Source: Nicoliella lavandulae
GTDB lineage: Bacteria > Bacillota > Bacilli > Lactobacillales > Lactobacillaceae
NCBI RefSeq assembly: GCF_037546185.1
Contig: NZ_JAWMWH010000001.1
Span: 248,001-312,000 of the forward strand
Direction of reading: 5' to 3'
Length of the DNA stretch: 64,000 nt
The position numbers and the translations under genes were made by a program. Of the stretch, positions 43,701 through 55,000 are shown one piece after another. A model generated the notes under the pieces. The model saw only the letters and a list, made by a program, of their open reading frames with translations. It ran no database searches and was not told the origin of the DNA. Numbering within the stretch: the first letter of the stretch is position 1; every line of letters starts with the position of its first letter.

Positions 43701-46700
43701 GCTAAGTGCGAAACCGTTGCTGAATCGGATGGCGTAAATGGATTTGCATTGCTGGCGATTGAAGCGGCAGCTTGGGCAGCCGAACTAGCGATTGAAGCCG
43801 CATTAGAAGCGGCAGTCGTAGCAGAACTAGCCGTATCTGAAGCCACGCTAGCTTGACTGGCGGCAACTTGCCCGTCGGCACTAGCAGAACTAGCCGCACT
43901 ATTGGCTAATGCAGCCGAACTAACGTCACTTTGTAGGGCTGAATTACTTGGGAAGTCCTTGGCAATGGAGCTGGTCAAAGCAGTCGCCGAACTAGCAGTA
44001 TTCGCAGCCGAACTGGTCCCCGTAGTAGTTTGATCAGTGGCCGTTTTAGCACTCGAAGTGACCTGGTTATAATTACTCATTGCAGATGCATAGCTATTAG
44101 CGGAACTAGCCGCACTACGAGCCCGGTCAACATTTAGTGTTCCATCTGCAGAATTAATTACAGCTGCACGTGATTGGGCATCGTCGGTAGCGGAGCTAGC
44201 TTGCGCATTGGCTTGACTAGCAACACTGGCGGCAGAACTACCCGTATTAGAAGCCGTGTTGATGGTTGCGTTAGCTGAATCAGCAATTGACTGCGCATTT
44301 GCAGCGGAACTGGCCGCACTCGTGGCAATGGAGGCCTGCTTGGATGCCTCTGCACTAGCAGTTTGGGCAGCAGAGCTGTTACCGGTAGCAGCTGCACTGG
44401 CGGCCGTACTAGCAGCACTAGCTGCAGCACTGGCAGCATTGCTGGCGGCTGACTTAGCAGCACTAGCTGCAGCGTTAGCACTACTTACCGCGTTGGAAGC
44501 AACCGTCGCAGCACTGGCGGCATTGCTGGCCACTTGGGCGGCACTAGATGCAACTTGCTTAGCCGAACTAGCAACTGAAACATCCCCACTGATGGCAGCA
44601 TCCCCTGGTTTAACCGTGTTGGCAATCGATTGGGCTCGCGAAGCAGCGACGCTAGCATCACTAGCATTGGATGCGGCCTTTGAAGCGACCTGTTGATAGC
44701 TACTGGTATCAGTGTTGTTGCTAGTAGCGCTTTGATGCGCTTGGTTAGCAGTAGCAGCGGCTGAACTAGCCTGTGCTGCTGCGTTAGCGGCATCACTGGC
44801 ATCCTTTTTAGGTCCGTTGGTCAATGCTTGGGCCGCACTGGCAGCAGCGGCAGCATTATTCAACGCTGATTGAACTTGGTTGGCCGCATTACTTGCAACA
44901 ACCGAAGCGGAACTAGCCGTAGTTGCAGCATGCGAAGCATCTTGAGTTGCTTGACTAGCGGCAGTGGAATCTGAACTAGCGGCACTGCTTGCAACTTGGG
45001 CTGAATTAGCAGCATTACTTGCTTGGCGAGCATACCGATCACCGGCGTTCGTATTCCCAGCGGCATAAGCGGAGCTAGCTTGACTAGCGGCTTGTTGTGC
45101 CGTGTTGACTGCTGATTGAGCAAGTGAATTTTGTTGTTGAATGTCATGATTAGCAGCATCAGCAGTGGACTTAGCAGTCGCAGCAGCTTGGTTAGCAACA
45201 TCGGCAGTCCTTACAGCAGAACTAACCACTTGATTAGCGGAACTAGCTTGTGTTGCCGCACTGACAACCGATTGATTATTAGCGTTAGCAGCCGCAATTT
45301 GACTCACTTGTTGATTCATTGCACTAGCCGTGCTGGATGAAACGTTGGCATTACTATCTGATGCACTAGCTGATTGAGCATAACGGCTAGCCGCACTGTC
45401 ATCTGGATTCGTTGAACTCGTTTCACCACTAATTGCACTGGATGCTGATTTAGCAACACTGACCGCACTGGCGGCGGTACTGTTACCAGCACTAGATGCT
45501 GCAGATTGTTGAGCTGAGTTCAAACTGACCAATGAACTCGAAATCGAATTAGCGGTACTATCTGCGGAGTGGGCTTGGGCTGCGAACATGCTAGCCGTAT
45601 CGTTGGCACTATTGGCCCGGCTAGCGGCATCAGAACCCGCAGCAATCGCGGATGATCCCGCAGCAATGGCAGCGGATGCTTGATCTGCATCTCGTTGGGC
45701 CCGAACAGCGGCCGAAGCGGCTTTTGCAGCGGCACTGGATGCCGCATCGACGTTGTTAGCCTTAGCAGCGGATGCTTCAGCGGCACTGGCGGCACTAAAG
45801 TCTGCATTGGCACTACTAATGTCGCCGTTAGCACTCGCAGCATCGGCGGCGGCACTAGCTGCAGTAGACGATGCAGTCGAGGCATCTTTAGATGCTTGGT
45901 TAGCAACGCCAACGGCAGCACTAGCGTTAGAAGCCGCTTGACTAGCAATCGTGGCCACACTCTTCAATTGGCCATTATCAGGCGTTTGAGATGCTAGACT
46001 AGCCGCATCTTGAGCATCGTCATTGGCCTGATTAGCGTGATCACTAGCACTTGAGGTCGCCGCACTAGCCGTACTTGATTGAGCCGTGGTGGCGTCACGA
46101 TCCTTACCAGTATCAACGATGGCTTGACTCCCAACTCCAGCGGCACTGCTAATCGTATTGGATGCACTTGAAACTAGATTGTTAGCACTAGTGACTCCAT
46201 TGGCAACGGCATTCGAAGCGTCATTGGCAGCATTGGAAGCTGCTAGTGCGGCTGCAGAAGCAGTCGTATTGTCATTGGTATCCCGTAATGCAGCACTGGT
46301 GGCACTTTGATCCGCTTGGTTAGCAGCATTCGAAGCGGTTTGGGCACTTGATAATGCAGCATCAGCATTAGCGGCAGCACTAACGGCTTGGGATGCCAAT
46401 TGCTTAGCGTTGTCCCCATGGGCGGAGGCCGCTACCTTAGCTAGGGATTGAGCCGTGGAATTAGCAGAGTAAGCCGCCGTTGATGCTGCCTTGGCACTGG
46501 CAACGGCTGAATCTGCAGCACTCTTAGCACTGGTAGCGTCATTTTCCGCAACCTTAGCATCAGATGCTGCAGAACTAGCGGTTGTCATTGCACTGGCCGT
46601 TACTGAAGCGGCGCTGGCAACGACACTGTTGGACTGGTTATTAGTGGCTAAGCTGTTAACTAATGCATTCGCCGAGCTAGTATGTTGATTTGCCATCGCG

Positions 46701-49700
46701 GCTTGACTAGCTGATTGGCCAGCTTGACTGGCTTTGAGGGATGCATCATTACCGTTAATAGTAGCACTTCCGGCCGCTTGACCGGCTTGTACGCTATCAT
46801 TACTTGCCTGCTTACCAGCATCACTAGCAGCAGAACCATACCCAGCATCAGCCGCTTCACTAGCAGCTTGACTAGCATTTTGAGCAGCTTGGTCCGCACC
46901 ACTAGCAACTGCATTAGCACTCGCCGCCTTAGCAGCTGCACTTGCTAATGCACTGGCGGCTTCACTAGCGGCCCTACTTGCCGAATTAGCTGAATTAACA
47001 GCTGTTGAAGCATTATTTGCCGCATCACTGGCAGCATTAGCTGCAGAGCTTGCTCGACTAGGATCTCCAGCAGCGGCATATGAACTAGCGGCATACGAAG
47101 CACTCGCCGCCGTTGATTCGGCAGCGGAAGCAGCGGAACTAGCTTGGTTAACAGCTGAATTGGCAGCAGTATACTTATCCTGAGCATCCTTAGCAGCAGC
47201 ATTCGCCGTATTCGCATCACTGGCAGCGGCACTAACGACGGCACTGGCACTAATGGCGGCTGAATTGGCACTAGCAATCTTAGAATCATCAGGCCGGACG
47301 GAGGCTAAACTGTTAATGTAAGCAGCAGCACTGTTGATATCACTAGCATGGCTGTTAACTGCATTACTATCACTATTAATTTGTTGTTTATTAGCATCGA
47401 CCGATGATGAACCGGCATTAATTGAGCTGGCAACCTTAGATACAGTTGGGGCGGCACTACTAGTTTGGACATGCGCTGAACTAGCGGCATCATTGGCACC
47501 TTGGCCAGCTGCAATATTAGCGCTAGCTGAATTAGCGGCATCGCTAGCAGCTTTAGCGGCACTGGCAATTGCACTCGATGCTTCAATCGCTGCACTCGAT
47601 GCATTCGATGCATCCTTAGCAGCGGTTTGGGCTGCCGTCCGATCACTTTGAACAGTTACATTAGCTGATTCAGCACGGTCCTTGGCCGCAGATGCAATCG
47701 CTGCTTGACTAGCGGCATTGCTACCATCCCCTAAGTTAGCATAACTAGAAGCTAGGGCCGCAGCAGAATTGGCAATGGATGCCTGCTTACTTGCAAACGC
47801 AGGTAATTGATCGGCATCCGCTGCTTTTTCACTCGCTACTACACTCGCTGAATGAGCAATACTTGATGCATTAGTGGCAGCAGTTGAAGCAGAACGCATT
47901 GCACTTGATTCCCTAGCAATTGCATCGGATGCACTCGTAACCACTGTATTATCAGCATTGTGATTATGCATATCTGTAATTGCATCGGTAGCAGAGCTAA
48001 CCATACTTACATTGCCATTGGTTGCCTGCGAAGTTGCACTCGTTTCGGATGAGTAACTAGCAGCAGATTGATTAGCTTGATCAGTATCACCGGTTGCCGC
48101 AGCAACTGAATTGGCATCCGTTTTAGCAGTATCGGCTGCATTGGATGCATTGGCGCTAGCCCGTAGTCCTTCAGCAGCGTTAGATGCAGTCTGATTAGCA
48201 CTTTGAGCCACTGTATTAGCATGATCAGCCATAGAACTTGCGGAATCAGCGCTTGATGTAGCGGCACTGGCTGCACTTGAAGCCTGTTCAGCAATTGCAT
48301 TGGCCTTATCAGCATCCGCTGCTGCTTGCTTAGCAATTGCAGCATTATTACTTGCGATGTCGGCTGCCGAACTAGCATGACTAGTATCCCCACTAGCAGC
48401 AAAGTCACTAGCAGCAACCGAGGCAGAATGAGCAGCAACATTAGCAGAGCTAGCAGTTGATGCCGCACTGGCAGCTAGTGCTGCTTGTGACATGTATACA
48501 CTTTGGGCTGATTGAGCATTGACATAGGCATTGGAAGCCTGCGTATTAGCACTGGCAGCCGATTGAGCAGCATCATTGGCTTGACTAGCGGCGTTACTAA
48601 TGATGGAGTTGTTCGAATTAGCTGAATTAGTCGCATTAGCTAATTGTGCAGCTGAACTTGCACTAATGGCATTCGAACTTGTAGTTTGACTATCAGCTTT
48701 AGTTTGGCTAACCGCCGCATTAACAGCTGATGAACTAGCATTAATTTGCTTTGCAACATCTGAAGTATGCGTAGCAGCACTAGCTGTTACCACGGTCGCA
48801 GAACTAGCCATCTGGTTAGCAGCATTCCCACTAGCTACGTTTTGACTAGCGGCATTGGAAGCATTACTAATGGTTCCAGCTGCACTAGCAATTTGACTAG
48901 CTGCATCGACCGCTGCATTGGAAGCATCAGCAGCATTGCTAGCTGCCGTACTAGCAGATGTATGAGCTGATTGAGCAATGTTATTATCATTTTGTGCAGC
49001 ACTGAGGGCAGCCGCAGCAATGGAAACTTGTGCTTGCGCTCCACTAACGTCACCACTGTTAGCCATATCGGAAGCTGATTGAGCAGCATTCGATGCTTTT
49101 ACATATTGACTTTGCGCATCAGCATCAGCAGCACTGGCCTGGGATGCATATGATGATGCGTCTTTACTGTTTGATTGAGCCTTATCATTAGCAGCCTGAG
49201 CGGATTGAGCAGCGGTACTAGCAGCACTAGCAGCGGCAGTAATTGCACTGTTGGCACTACTTACAACTGTATTGTTAGCATTATCACTAGCTAATTGACT
49301 GGTTGCAGTACTATTAGTAGCAATCGAATTCAGATTCGACTGCGTGTTACTTACAGTGGTGCTAGTCTGATTAGTAAACTGACTGGCACTACTGTTGTAA
49401 CTATTCACTCCGTTACTATCATTAACGGCACTATTTGCTGAATTAGCCGCTGAGCTAGTTGCATCACGATCACTAGCTGCCGCACTGGCAGCCGACACTC
49501 CTGCATTGAAAATTGAATTAGCAAAATCAAGCGCTGACTGAACCTGACTATTAGCAGATAAAACCACATTCGCACTACTAGCAAATGCATTCGCAAAATT
49601 AATAATGTCAGTAGCATTAGCTGATGAAGCTGAACTTGCGCTAGCAACAACACTAGATTCATTAGATGCACCACTTAAATTATTTCTAACTAGTGAGCTA

Positions 49701-52033
49701 TAAATAGACTGCGCAGTTGAACTATCGCCCTTTGCAGCCGCATTAGAGATTGCCGCATAACTATTTGATCCCTCTGCCGCTTGACTCTGCGCCTTATTAT
49801 TAGCAATTGAAGTATTACTATCAATATTGCCAGCTGATAAATTGGCAAAGTCACTTCTAAGATAATCCAAATTAGCAAATGCATAAACTGCATTTCCTGC
49901 ATGATAAGCAGACTGAGCGACTGAGGCTACTTGTTTCAGTGCACTGTTACTAGGCGCTTTACTAGCAAGAGATTCAATCGTACCTACTGCCGAGGATAAT
50001 AAACTAAATTGACTATTCATCGCTGCAGAGTAAGATTTAGTGGCTATTACATCCGCACTAGCAAGTGATGCTTGAGCACTAGCATTGGAATAATCTGATG
50101 AAGCTTGAGAAGCAAATGTAGATGTGGTTTGATAAGCAGAGCTAGCATTGCTCATAATGGAATTAACCACCGATACATTATTAGTAGCAGTCGGATAATT
50201 ATTAGTTGCATTCTGATTGGCATTCGATATTATGATGCTGTTAGAACTAGCAACCGAATATACCGAAGATACAACACTAGCTTGAGATGACGCTACTAAT
50301 TGTGCAGAACTAGCAGTTGAAAAATCAATTTGTGCACTTGAATCGGCAGCCCAAGCAATATTAGATGCCGATTGAGCAGATGATAAATTACCAGCATAAG
50401 CATAACTAGATGCTAACACAGCTGCTGAACTAGCAATGGATGCTTGCTTATTGGCATCTGAAGTAGCTGATTGGGCAGCTAAACCAGCAGTGGAAGCGGT
50501 TGAAGATGCAACACTAGCAGTTGAAGATGCACTGGAAATATCTGCTGAAGCAGCTGCAATCGCACTACTAGCGCTACTAATTAAGGACGCCACACTATTA
50601 ACAACTGAATTACTAGGATTAGCCTTTTGCAATGCCGCAATACTTGAACTTAAATTATTAATGTTTGTACTAGCACTACTTGTATTAGTAACATAAGCTG
50701 CGATTGATGATGCCGATTGAGTAATGCCTGAAATAAGTGATTCAGTTGCAGAAGCAGTACTATAGGTAATTGATGCCGCTGAGCTAGCTGCACTCATTGC
50801 TTGTTCTGCTGAGTTACTAGCGTTTGATGCAGTTGAAGAACCACCGTTCATAACCACTTTGGCAGCAGAAGTAAGTGAGCCAACATCCGATTGTAAGCTA
50901 GTGACCTCACTAGCATAACTATTAGCAGCAGATAATTGACTTTGCGCAAGTGCATCATAACTAGATGCCACCACATTCGCACTGTCAACAGATGATGAGG
51001 CCTGTTGAGCTTGACTAGCATTTTGACTAGCTAAATCCGCATATTTGAGAGCAGCTGAGCTATCATGATTAGCAAGTGCTGAAGATGCTAATGCAGAATT
51101 ACTGGCCGCAGCCGCAGCCGCATTACTAGCCGCGATATTAGCGCTACTAGCTGCAGCATAAGCACTAGCTATCCCGCTATCAGTACTATTAACACTGTCA
51201 GAAAGTGATAATCCTGTAACATTATACGCCAAAAAGTTTGCCGACGTAGCTGCGGCACTAACACTATTAGCTATACTACCCAAGCCCGGATTATTGGCCA
51301 AAATATCATTTAACGATGTAGAAACACTACTCATACCTGTGGAAATAACGCTTAGACTATTAAAAATCGTATTAACATCGTTCCGTGCTTGATTATAATT
51401 CGAAACATGATTTGAGGCAGCAGCGGCATTAGAGGATCCGTTAGTTGCATAATTAGCTGCTGATGCGGCTTGTGATGCAGTTGAATTAGCTGATGTTGCT
51501 TCGCTACTTGGATTGATGATTTGATTATATGCAGATTGAGCTGATGATAAAGTTGCATTAGCAGCATTTTGATTATCAATAGCTTTAGAAGCAGCCGTTG
51601 AAGCGTTAGATTGATAAGAATGGGCACTAGAAAGTGCTACCGTTGCATTACTAGAATCAACAGCAGCATTGCTTGCCGCCGTCGATGCTTGTTCCGAAAG
51701 TGCCACCATTGAGTCATGGTTAACGTACGTATTCGCACTTTCGGCAGATGCATTATAAGAAGCCATCAATGCGCTAACGCTACTTGCAATTGATGCTTGT
51801 TGACTAGCGGCTAACGCTTGACTATTGGCTTGCGCTGCAGCACTAGCTGCAGCATCATTATCGGCAACGATTTGGCTACTTTGGGCGCTAGCAGACTGTT
51901 GATACTTAGCGAATGATTGGCTAGCTGCGTCCATTACTGACTTAACAGAAGCAAATGATGGATTCTGTTGAGCGGATGAACTGCTACTAATTACATTCGA
52001 CATTGAGTTAAACACTTGTGCGGTACTATCCAA
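40739..52033 (-). CDS. Giant Ala/Ser-rich surface protein 1, C-terminal part (after frameshift)
   Basis: An open frame of about 3764 residues. It is not an independent gene: it begins with no ribosome site and continues the N-terminal frame at 52026-55634 after one extra base (see that entry). The body (to about residue 3475) is nearly all Ala, Ser, Asn, Asp, Gln, Thr and Val in short, imperfect ASxAAS-like repeats, which predict a long helical or coiled stalk. The last ~287 residues are a distinct module, with QPTYAGAYDGYMDAFNGKEA, LAGESAGFKRGY and a DUF5776-like end (RYKGLTRFYIDKNQYITGN). There is no LPXTG. The likely role is a wall-bound adhesin stalk (inference). Confidence 0.75.
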   Translation of the reverse strand: MDSTAQVFNSMSNVISSSSSAQQNPSFASVKSVMDAASQSFAKYQQSASAQSSQIVADNDAAASAAAQANSQALAASQQASIASSVSALMASYNASAESANTYVNHDSMVALSEQASTAASNAAVDSSNATVALSSAHSYQSNASTAASKAIDNQNAANATLSSAQSAYNQIINPSSEATSANSTASQAASAANYATNGSSNAAAASNHVSNYNQARNDVNTIFNSLSVISTGMSSVSTSLNDILANNPGLGSIANSVSAAATSANFLAYNVTGLSLSDSVNSTDSGIASAYAAASSANIAASNAAAAAASNSALASSALANHDSSAALKYADLASQNASQAQQASSSVDSANVVASSYDALAQSQLSAANSYASEVTSLQSDVGSLTSAAKVVMNGGSSTASNASNSAEQAMSAASSAASITYSTASATESLISGITQSASSIAAYVTNTSSASTNINNLSSSIAALQKANPSNSVVNSVASLISSASSAIAAASADISSASSTASVASSTASTAGLAAQSATSDANKQASIASSAAVLASSYAYAGNLSSAQSASNIAWAADSSAQIDFSTASSAQLVASSQASVVSSVYSVASSNSIIISNANQNATNNYPTATNNVSVVNSIMSNASSAYQTTSTFASQASSDYSNASAQASLASADVIATKSYSAAMNSQFSLLSSAVGTIESLASKAPSNSALKQVASVAQSAYHAGNAVYAFANLDYLRSDFANLSAGNIDSNTSIANNKAQSQAAEGSNSYAAISNAAAKGDSSTAQSIYSSLVRNNLSGASNESSVVASASSASSANATDIINFANAFASSANVVLSANSQVQSALDFANSIFNAGVSAASAAASDRDATSSAANSANSAVNDSNGVNSYNSSASQFTNQTSTTVSNTQSNLNSIATNSTATSQLASDNANNTVVSSANSAITAAASAASTAAQSAQAANDKAQSNSKDASSYASQASAADADAQSQYVKASNAAQSASDMANSGDVSGAQAQVSIAAAALSAAQNDNNIAQSAHTSASTAASNAADASNAAVDAASQIASAAGTISNASNAASQNVASGNAANQMASSATVVTASAATHTSDVAKQINASSSAVNAAVSQTKADSQTTSSNAISASSAAQLANATNSANSNNSIISNAASQANDAAQSAASANTQASNAYVNAQSAQSVYMSQAALAASAASTASSANVAAHSASVAASDFAASGDTSHASSAADIASNNAAIAKQAAADADKANAIAEQASSAASAATSSADSASSMADHANTVAQSANQTASNAAEGLRASANASNAADTAKTDANSVAAATGDTDQANQSAASYSSETSATSQATNGNVSMVSSATDAITDMHNHNADNTVVTSASDAIARESSAMRSASTAATNASSIAHSASVVASEKAADADQLPAFASKQASIANSAAALASSYANLGDGSNAASQAAIASAAKDRAESANVTVQSDRTAAQTAAKDASNASSAAIEASSAIASAAKAASDAANSASANIAAGQGANDAASSAHVQTSSAAPTVSKVASSINAGSSSVDANKQQINSDSNAVNSHASDINSAAAYINSLASVRPDDSKIASANSAAISASAVVSAAASDANTANAAAKDAQDKYTAANSAVNQASSAASAAESTAASASYAASSYAAAGDPSRASSAANAASDAANNASTAVNSANSASRAASEAASALASAAAKAASANAVASGADQAAQNASQAASEAADAGYGSAASDAGKQASNDSVQAGQAAGSATINGNDASLKASQAGQSASQAAMANQHTSSANALVNSLATNNQSNSVVASAASVTASAMTTASSAASDAKVAENDATSAKSAADSAVASAKAASTAAYSANSTAQSLAKVAASAHGDNAKQLASQAVSAAANADAALSSAQTASNAANQADQSATSAALRDTNDNTTASAAALAASNAANDASNAVANGVTSANNLVSSASNTISSAAGVGSQAIVDTGKDRDATTAQSSTASAATSSASDHANQANDDAQDAASLASQTPDNGQLKSVATIASQAASNASAAVGVANQASKDASTASSTAASAAADAASANGDISSANADFSAASAAEASAAKANNVDAASSAAAKAASAAVRAQRDADQASAAIAAGSSAIAAGSDAASRANSANDTASMFAAQAHSADSTANSISSSLVSLNSAQQSAASSAGNSTAASAVSVAKSASSAISGETSSTNPDDSAASRYAQSASASDSNANVSSSTASAMNQQVSQIAAANANNQSVVSAATQASSANQVVSSAVRTADVANQAAATAKSTADAANHDIQQQNSLAQSAVNTAQQAASQASSAYAAGNTNAGDRYARQASNAANSAQVASSAASSDSTAASQATQDASHAATTASSASVVASNAANQVQSALNNAAAAASAAQALTNGPKKDASDAANAAAQASSAAATANQAHQSATSNNTDTSSYQQVASKAASNASDASVAASRAQSIANTVKPGDAAISGDVSVASSAKQVASSAAQVASNAASAATVASNAVSSANAAASAAKSAASNAASAAASAASTAASAAATGNSSAAQTASAEASKQASIATSAASSAANAQSIADSANATINTASNTGSSAASVASQANAQASSATDDAQSRAAVINSADGTLNVDRARSAASSANSYASAMSNYNQVTSSAKTATDQTTTGTSSAANTASSATALTSSIAKDFPSNSALQSDVSSAALANSAASSASADGQVAASQASVASDTASSATTAASNAASIASSAAQAAASIASNANPFTPSDSATVSHLASLAKSANDTASAANRDASNAADAAKSASNRANTDSSLASSAAAAAQAAQSNATATSNALRDAANADTDASKAANQHQAVATSANSASSINNQANRAASQASVANSNTANDSASVAKVATQTNILAAGNPSNAAVKSAATVASSAVSVANSATNDASVANSAAQSASQQASAATSTAQSANSAASSNASQAASLASAGNEPAASQASAQVASYAAATSANMDQASQAVATVSAANQAATSAASRAQSDESLASAALASASSASVAASNAAAQQSSALSAADGLNHSANAGNQSASVAASAASSNNNDASSHASAASDANNSAQDNDRAASIAASNANGDASGAPANHSARSYAYLANSASAVASSAANQANSANSVAQSAKSAASSANNRASADYSNASAQSSAAAHYASIATSQAINGDSAAASAAEASANSANSAVQSYANDGSAANTVAANNADIASSAQSVASVNAAVVSSATATAQSNASLAYWITHLSNPAIPYAAQTSSAYSSVTATTNGNGPAGFAGFNRNNLAASYAANANSVTSLTVNPADSAQQQASYAIAEASRYSNSPSLASYAAHNNSVANVIASASADAVVANQIASSAAQAAAMAIDAASSATNVVNSANAAAQAAKNSAAIAYMNGDIATGNSLAAAASSAASVALSASSIVDSANMQLVDETYIASSAAQRAQSDYATIIRAAKLIFTVSATNETPANAKTVDYYHMGLADAKRGYMYDDHHDAQPTYAGAYDGYMDAFNGKEAKRYFEDRAAIYQSDYAKAYRVGRAAYNEAKRVGAKAARADDLARENLAGESAGFKRGYVDAFNAALRKKPVYIYNTKRVFLHDSTEFVRGNRIKKYKHEPQNQVNEFKVKKLVMTSDGTLRYYVVGHLTADDNLNRGYLTTSHERIVNAYYRQDEMDAANSHTVKVINRAGARLHNHLKFGQGGHFYKKGTKLKVDHVVRYKGLTRFYIDKNQYITGNKKFVKFI

Positions 52034-55000
52034 CGGCAGCAGAAGCCGATGATGCAGTTAATGAATATGAACCAGTATTCATTGATCCAGCAGTATTAGC
52101 TACTTGTGCAGCGGCACTAGCTGCCGAATCAGCAGCGCTAACTTGTTTATCAGAATCATTGGGTACGATTACATTATCAGCTAATGTCCCAGTAGCATTC
52201 CCCGTATTATTAGTAACGGCACTAGTACTAGGGTTATGCGTAGTACTGGTAAATTGGGTATTACCATTGTTGTCACTAATGGTGGCACTTTGATTGGTAA
52301 CTCCGTATTGAGCATCAATCGTAACCGATGTTGGGGCTGTATTAGTCGTGTTTAAAGTTTGTACGTATTTGTAGTAATAGGAACCATCACTATTTTGAGT
52401 AAAGGCACTAACTGGAACCTTTACCGTATAAGCATTCCGATAGTCGCTATCACTACCATTACCAGTTTGTTGATCTGGATCACTCAACATGGTCGTTGAT
52501 CCCGTTGGTGTTTCGTCAGCAGTATTAGTAGTGGTTCTTAAGTAGACATAGCCATTTGAATCTTCAACATTACTTAACTTTACATTGGCCACAACGTCAT
52601 AGCCACTCTTTGTATTACTATCTGCTGCTAATTGTGGCAATCCACTAAAGTAAACAGTTGGAACCGCCGTAAATTCTAAGAATTTAGAATTACTGTTATT
52701 AAAATTATTTAAAGTTGTATATTGGGCCTGATTATCGGATTGGCCGTATTTGTAGTAAACAACATTGCCATTACCTAAGACTTTAATCATGGATTGAGCA
52801 GAACCGGTATCCTTACCGTCAAGTGAACCCTTGGCAGAATAAGCAACGATGTTTCCAGTGTTCTTAAAGAACGTTCCTGCTGCAGTACCGGTTCCATCAT
52901 TATTCAAGCCGTTTTTACTAAAAACGATGTTATTTCCTGGGGTGTTGATTAAAACATTCCCTGAATTACTAAACAGTGTCAAATCACCATTAGTATTGGT
53001 ACCATCTGCATAAACGTAAAGGTTCCCCCGATTAATAACATTTAAGTTCCCAGCCACACTAATCAAGTTACCACCGTAATTCGTAACTCCCTTTGTAGCA
53101 TGAGTAGTTAGCGAACCACCATTTTGGACCGTGACTGAACCTTGGATGTTAGTGGGATTAGTATCATTCGGATTTTGATTATAAACAATGTTAATTGAAC
53201 CACCATTAACATTTATGTTACTACCAGCAGCCGTATAGATGGCATCAGCACCACTATCTTTGGGGACGATTGATAAATCAGCCCCTTGACTAATATTTAC
53301 ATTAGCACCAGAACCCTTTAGCGCAATTCCTTTGTTTCCTGAACTACCATAGCTTCCGGCATTTTCACCGCCACTACCACCTGGCCGTAAGATCATCTTA
53401 GCACCGGCATCTAGAATTAAATTACCACCTAATTCAATTACATTACCATCTTGCGTTTCACCATTATAGGTAGCGCCTGGTAATACCTCCAGGTTAGTAA
53501 CTTCAAGGTTTTGTTGATTATAGTTATCAGTATTCCGAGAGCCCCAAATACTAGTGTATTGCCCTTCACTAATGACGTTGACGCCACCATCGATATAAAC
53601 GTTGGGTACCGATGACCCGTAGAATAATTGTGAGCCTTCATAGTTGATGTTTTTATACTTTAGGGAACCAGTTGTGGAGTTATACATATTGATTTGACCA
53701 TAAACATTCGTTCCATACATCTTAGCGAAGTTTTCAATCGTCAAATTAATATTAAAAGGATTATTATGCATGGTCGTTAAATCAACCACGTGATTTTGCC
53801 CATTCACCGTTACGTAGGTATCAGTCCCCGTTAAACTAGCAGAGCTACTACCAGAAGTACTTTGCATATCCTTGGTAATTCTAATTTCACTTTGGTGGCC
53901 ATTATTAGCAGAATCGGCTAGATAACTATCAAGCATCACTGGATTAGCCGCAAAGTAAATATATGTTTTATTGCCTTGCGCATCGACATAGCCATTATTA
54001 ACCTTATTTGCAACGTCATTGTATCCATAGGAATAATTAACACTATTATTGCCAGTCAAGGCATTAACAGACCGATAGCCACCACTATTCTCATCATCAA
54101 TGGCTGCCTGAGCCCCGTTATATGCTTGAACATATGGATTATTAGAATTTTTAGTAGCATCAAGAGCTGAAAAACTACCATTCTTATCGGTTCCATTCCA
54201 ACGCCCACTTTCAGCATCGTAAGCTCCTTGCCGACTTAAGAAGAAGTCGACAGCATAATTATAGGCAGCTGATTGGCCTTCAGCGGAGTCACTAGCTAAA
54301 CTAATGTTACCAGATGATGCACTTTGCACATCGTTACCAGAAGTGGCTTCCGCAGAGTCAGAAGGTGAATTAACCACAACAGCGGATTTACTCCGATCAA
54401 CACTACCACTAGCAAAATTAGATGTAGTAGCAGATGCACTAGTGCCATAAACTGATGACCCAGACTGAGTTCCAGCACCAGAGTTCAAACTATTATAAGT
54501 ACTATAAGCATCATTAACCGCATTAAATCCATTGGCATAGTAAGCATTATTAGATGCAAAGGTGTCAGTAGAGTTAGCAGATTTTAAATCATCTGGATGC
54601 AAGGAGTTCCATGCAGAAATTGCCCCCGCATTAGCGGCGTAAAATGCTTGCACCCCACTATTAAATTCACTATCTGCACTAGTAGCTACAGAACTGCCAC
54701 CGGCAGCCGCCGCAACTGCAGCTGAGAACCCATTACTAAATGCTGCAGTCTCAGAGCTTTGTGAACCAGTACTTCCCGTATCAGTTGCTAAACGAACACT
54801 TAAGTTTGCGTCATCAATACTCAAAATGTCATTTGAAACGTTTAATGTAGTTACATTACTGCTGCTAGCACTACTACTACCGTTCAAGCTAGTTCCAGAC
54901 GCACTACTACTATCACTGCCACTTGTAGAGCTAGCAGATGAACTCGTAGTACTATTTTCTGAACTAGCATTTGAACTACTAGATGCACTAGTCGACTTGG

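Noticed and set aside
52020..52040. Programmed frameshifting to make the giant protein.
   Set aside because: No slippery heptamer or stimulatory structure is visible; the break is a GG dinucleotide, more like an indel.
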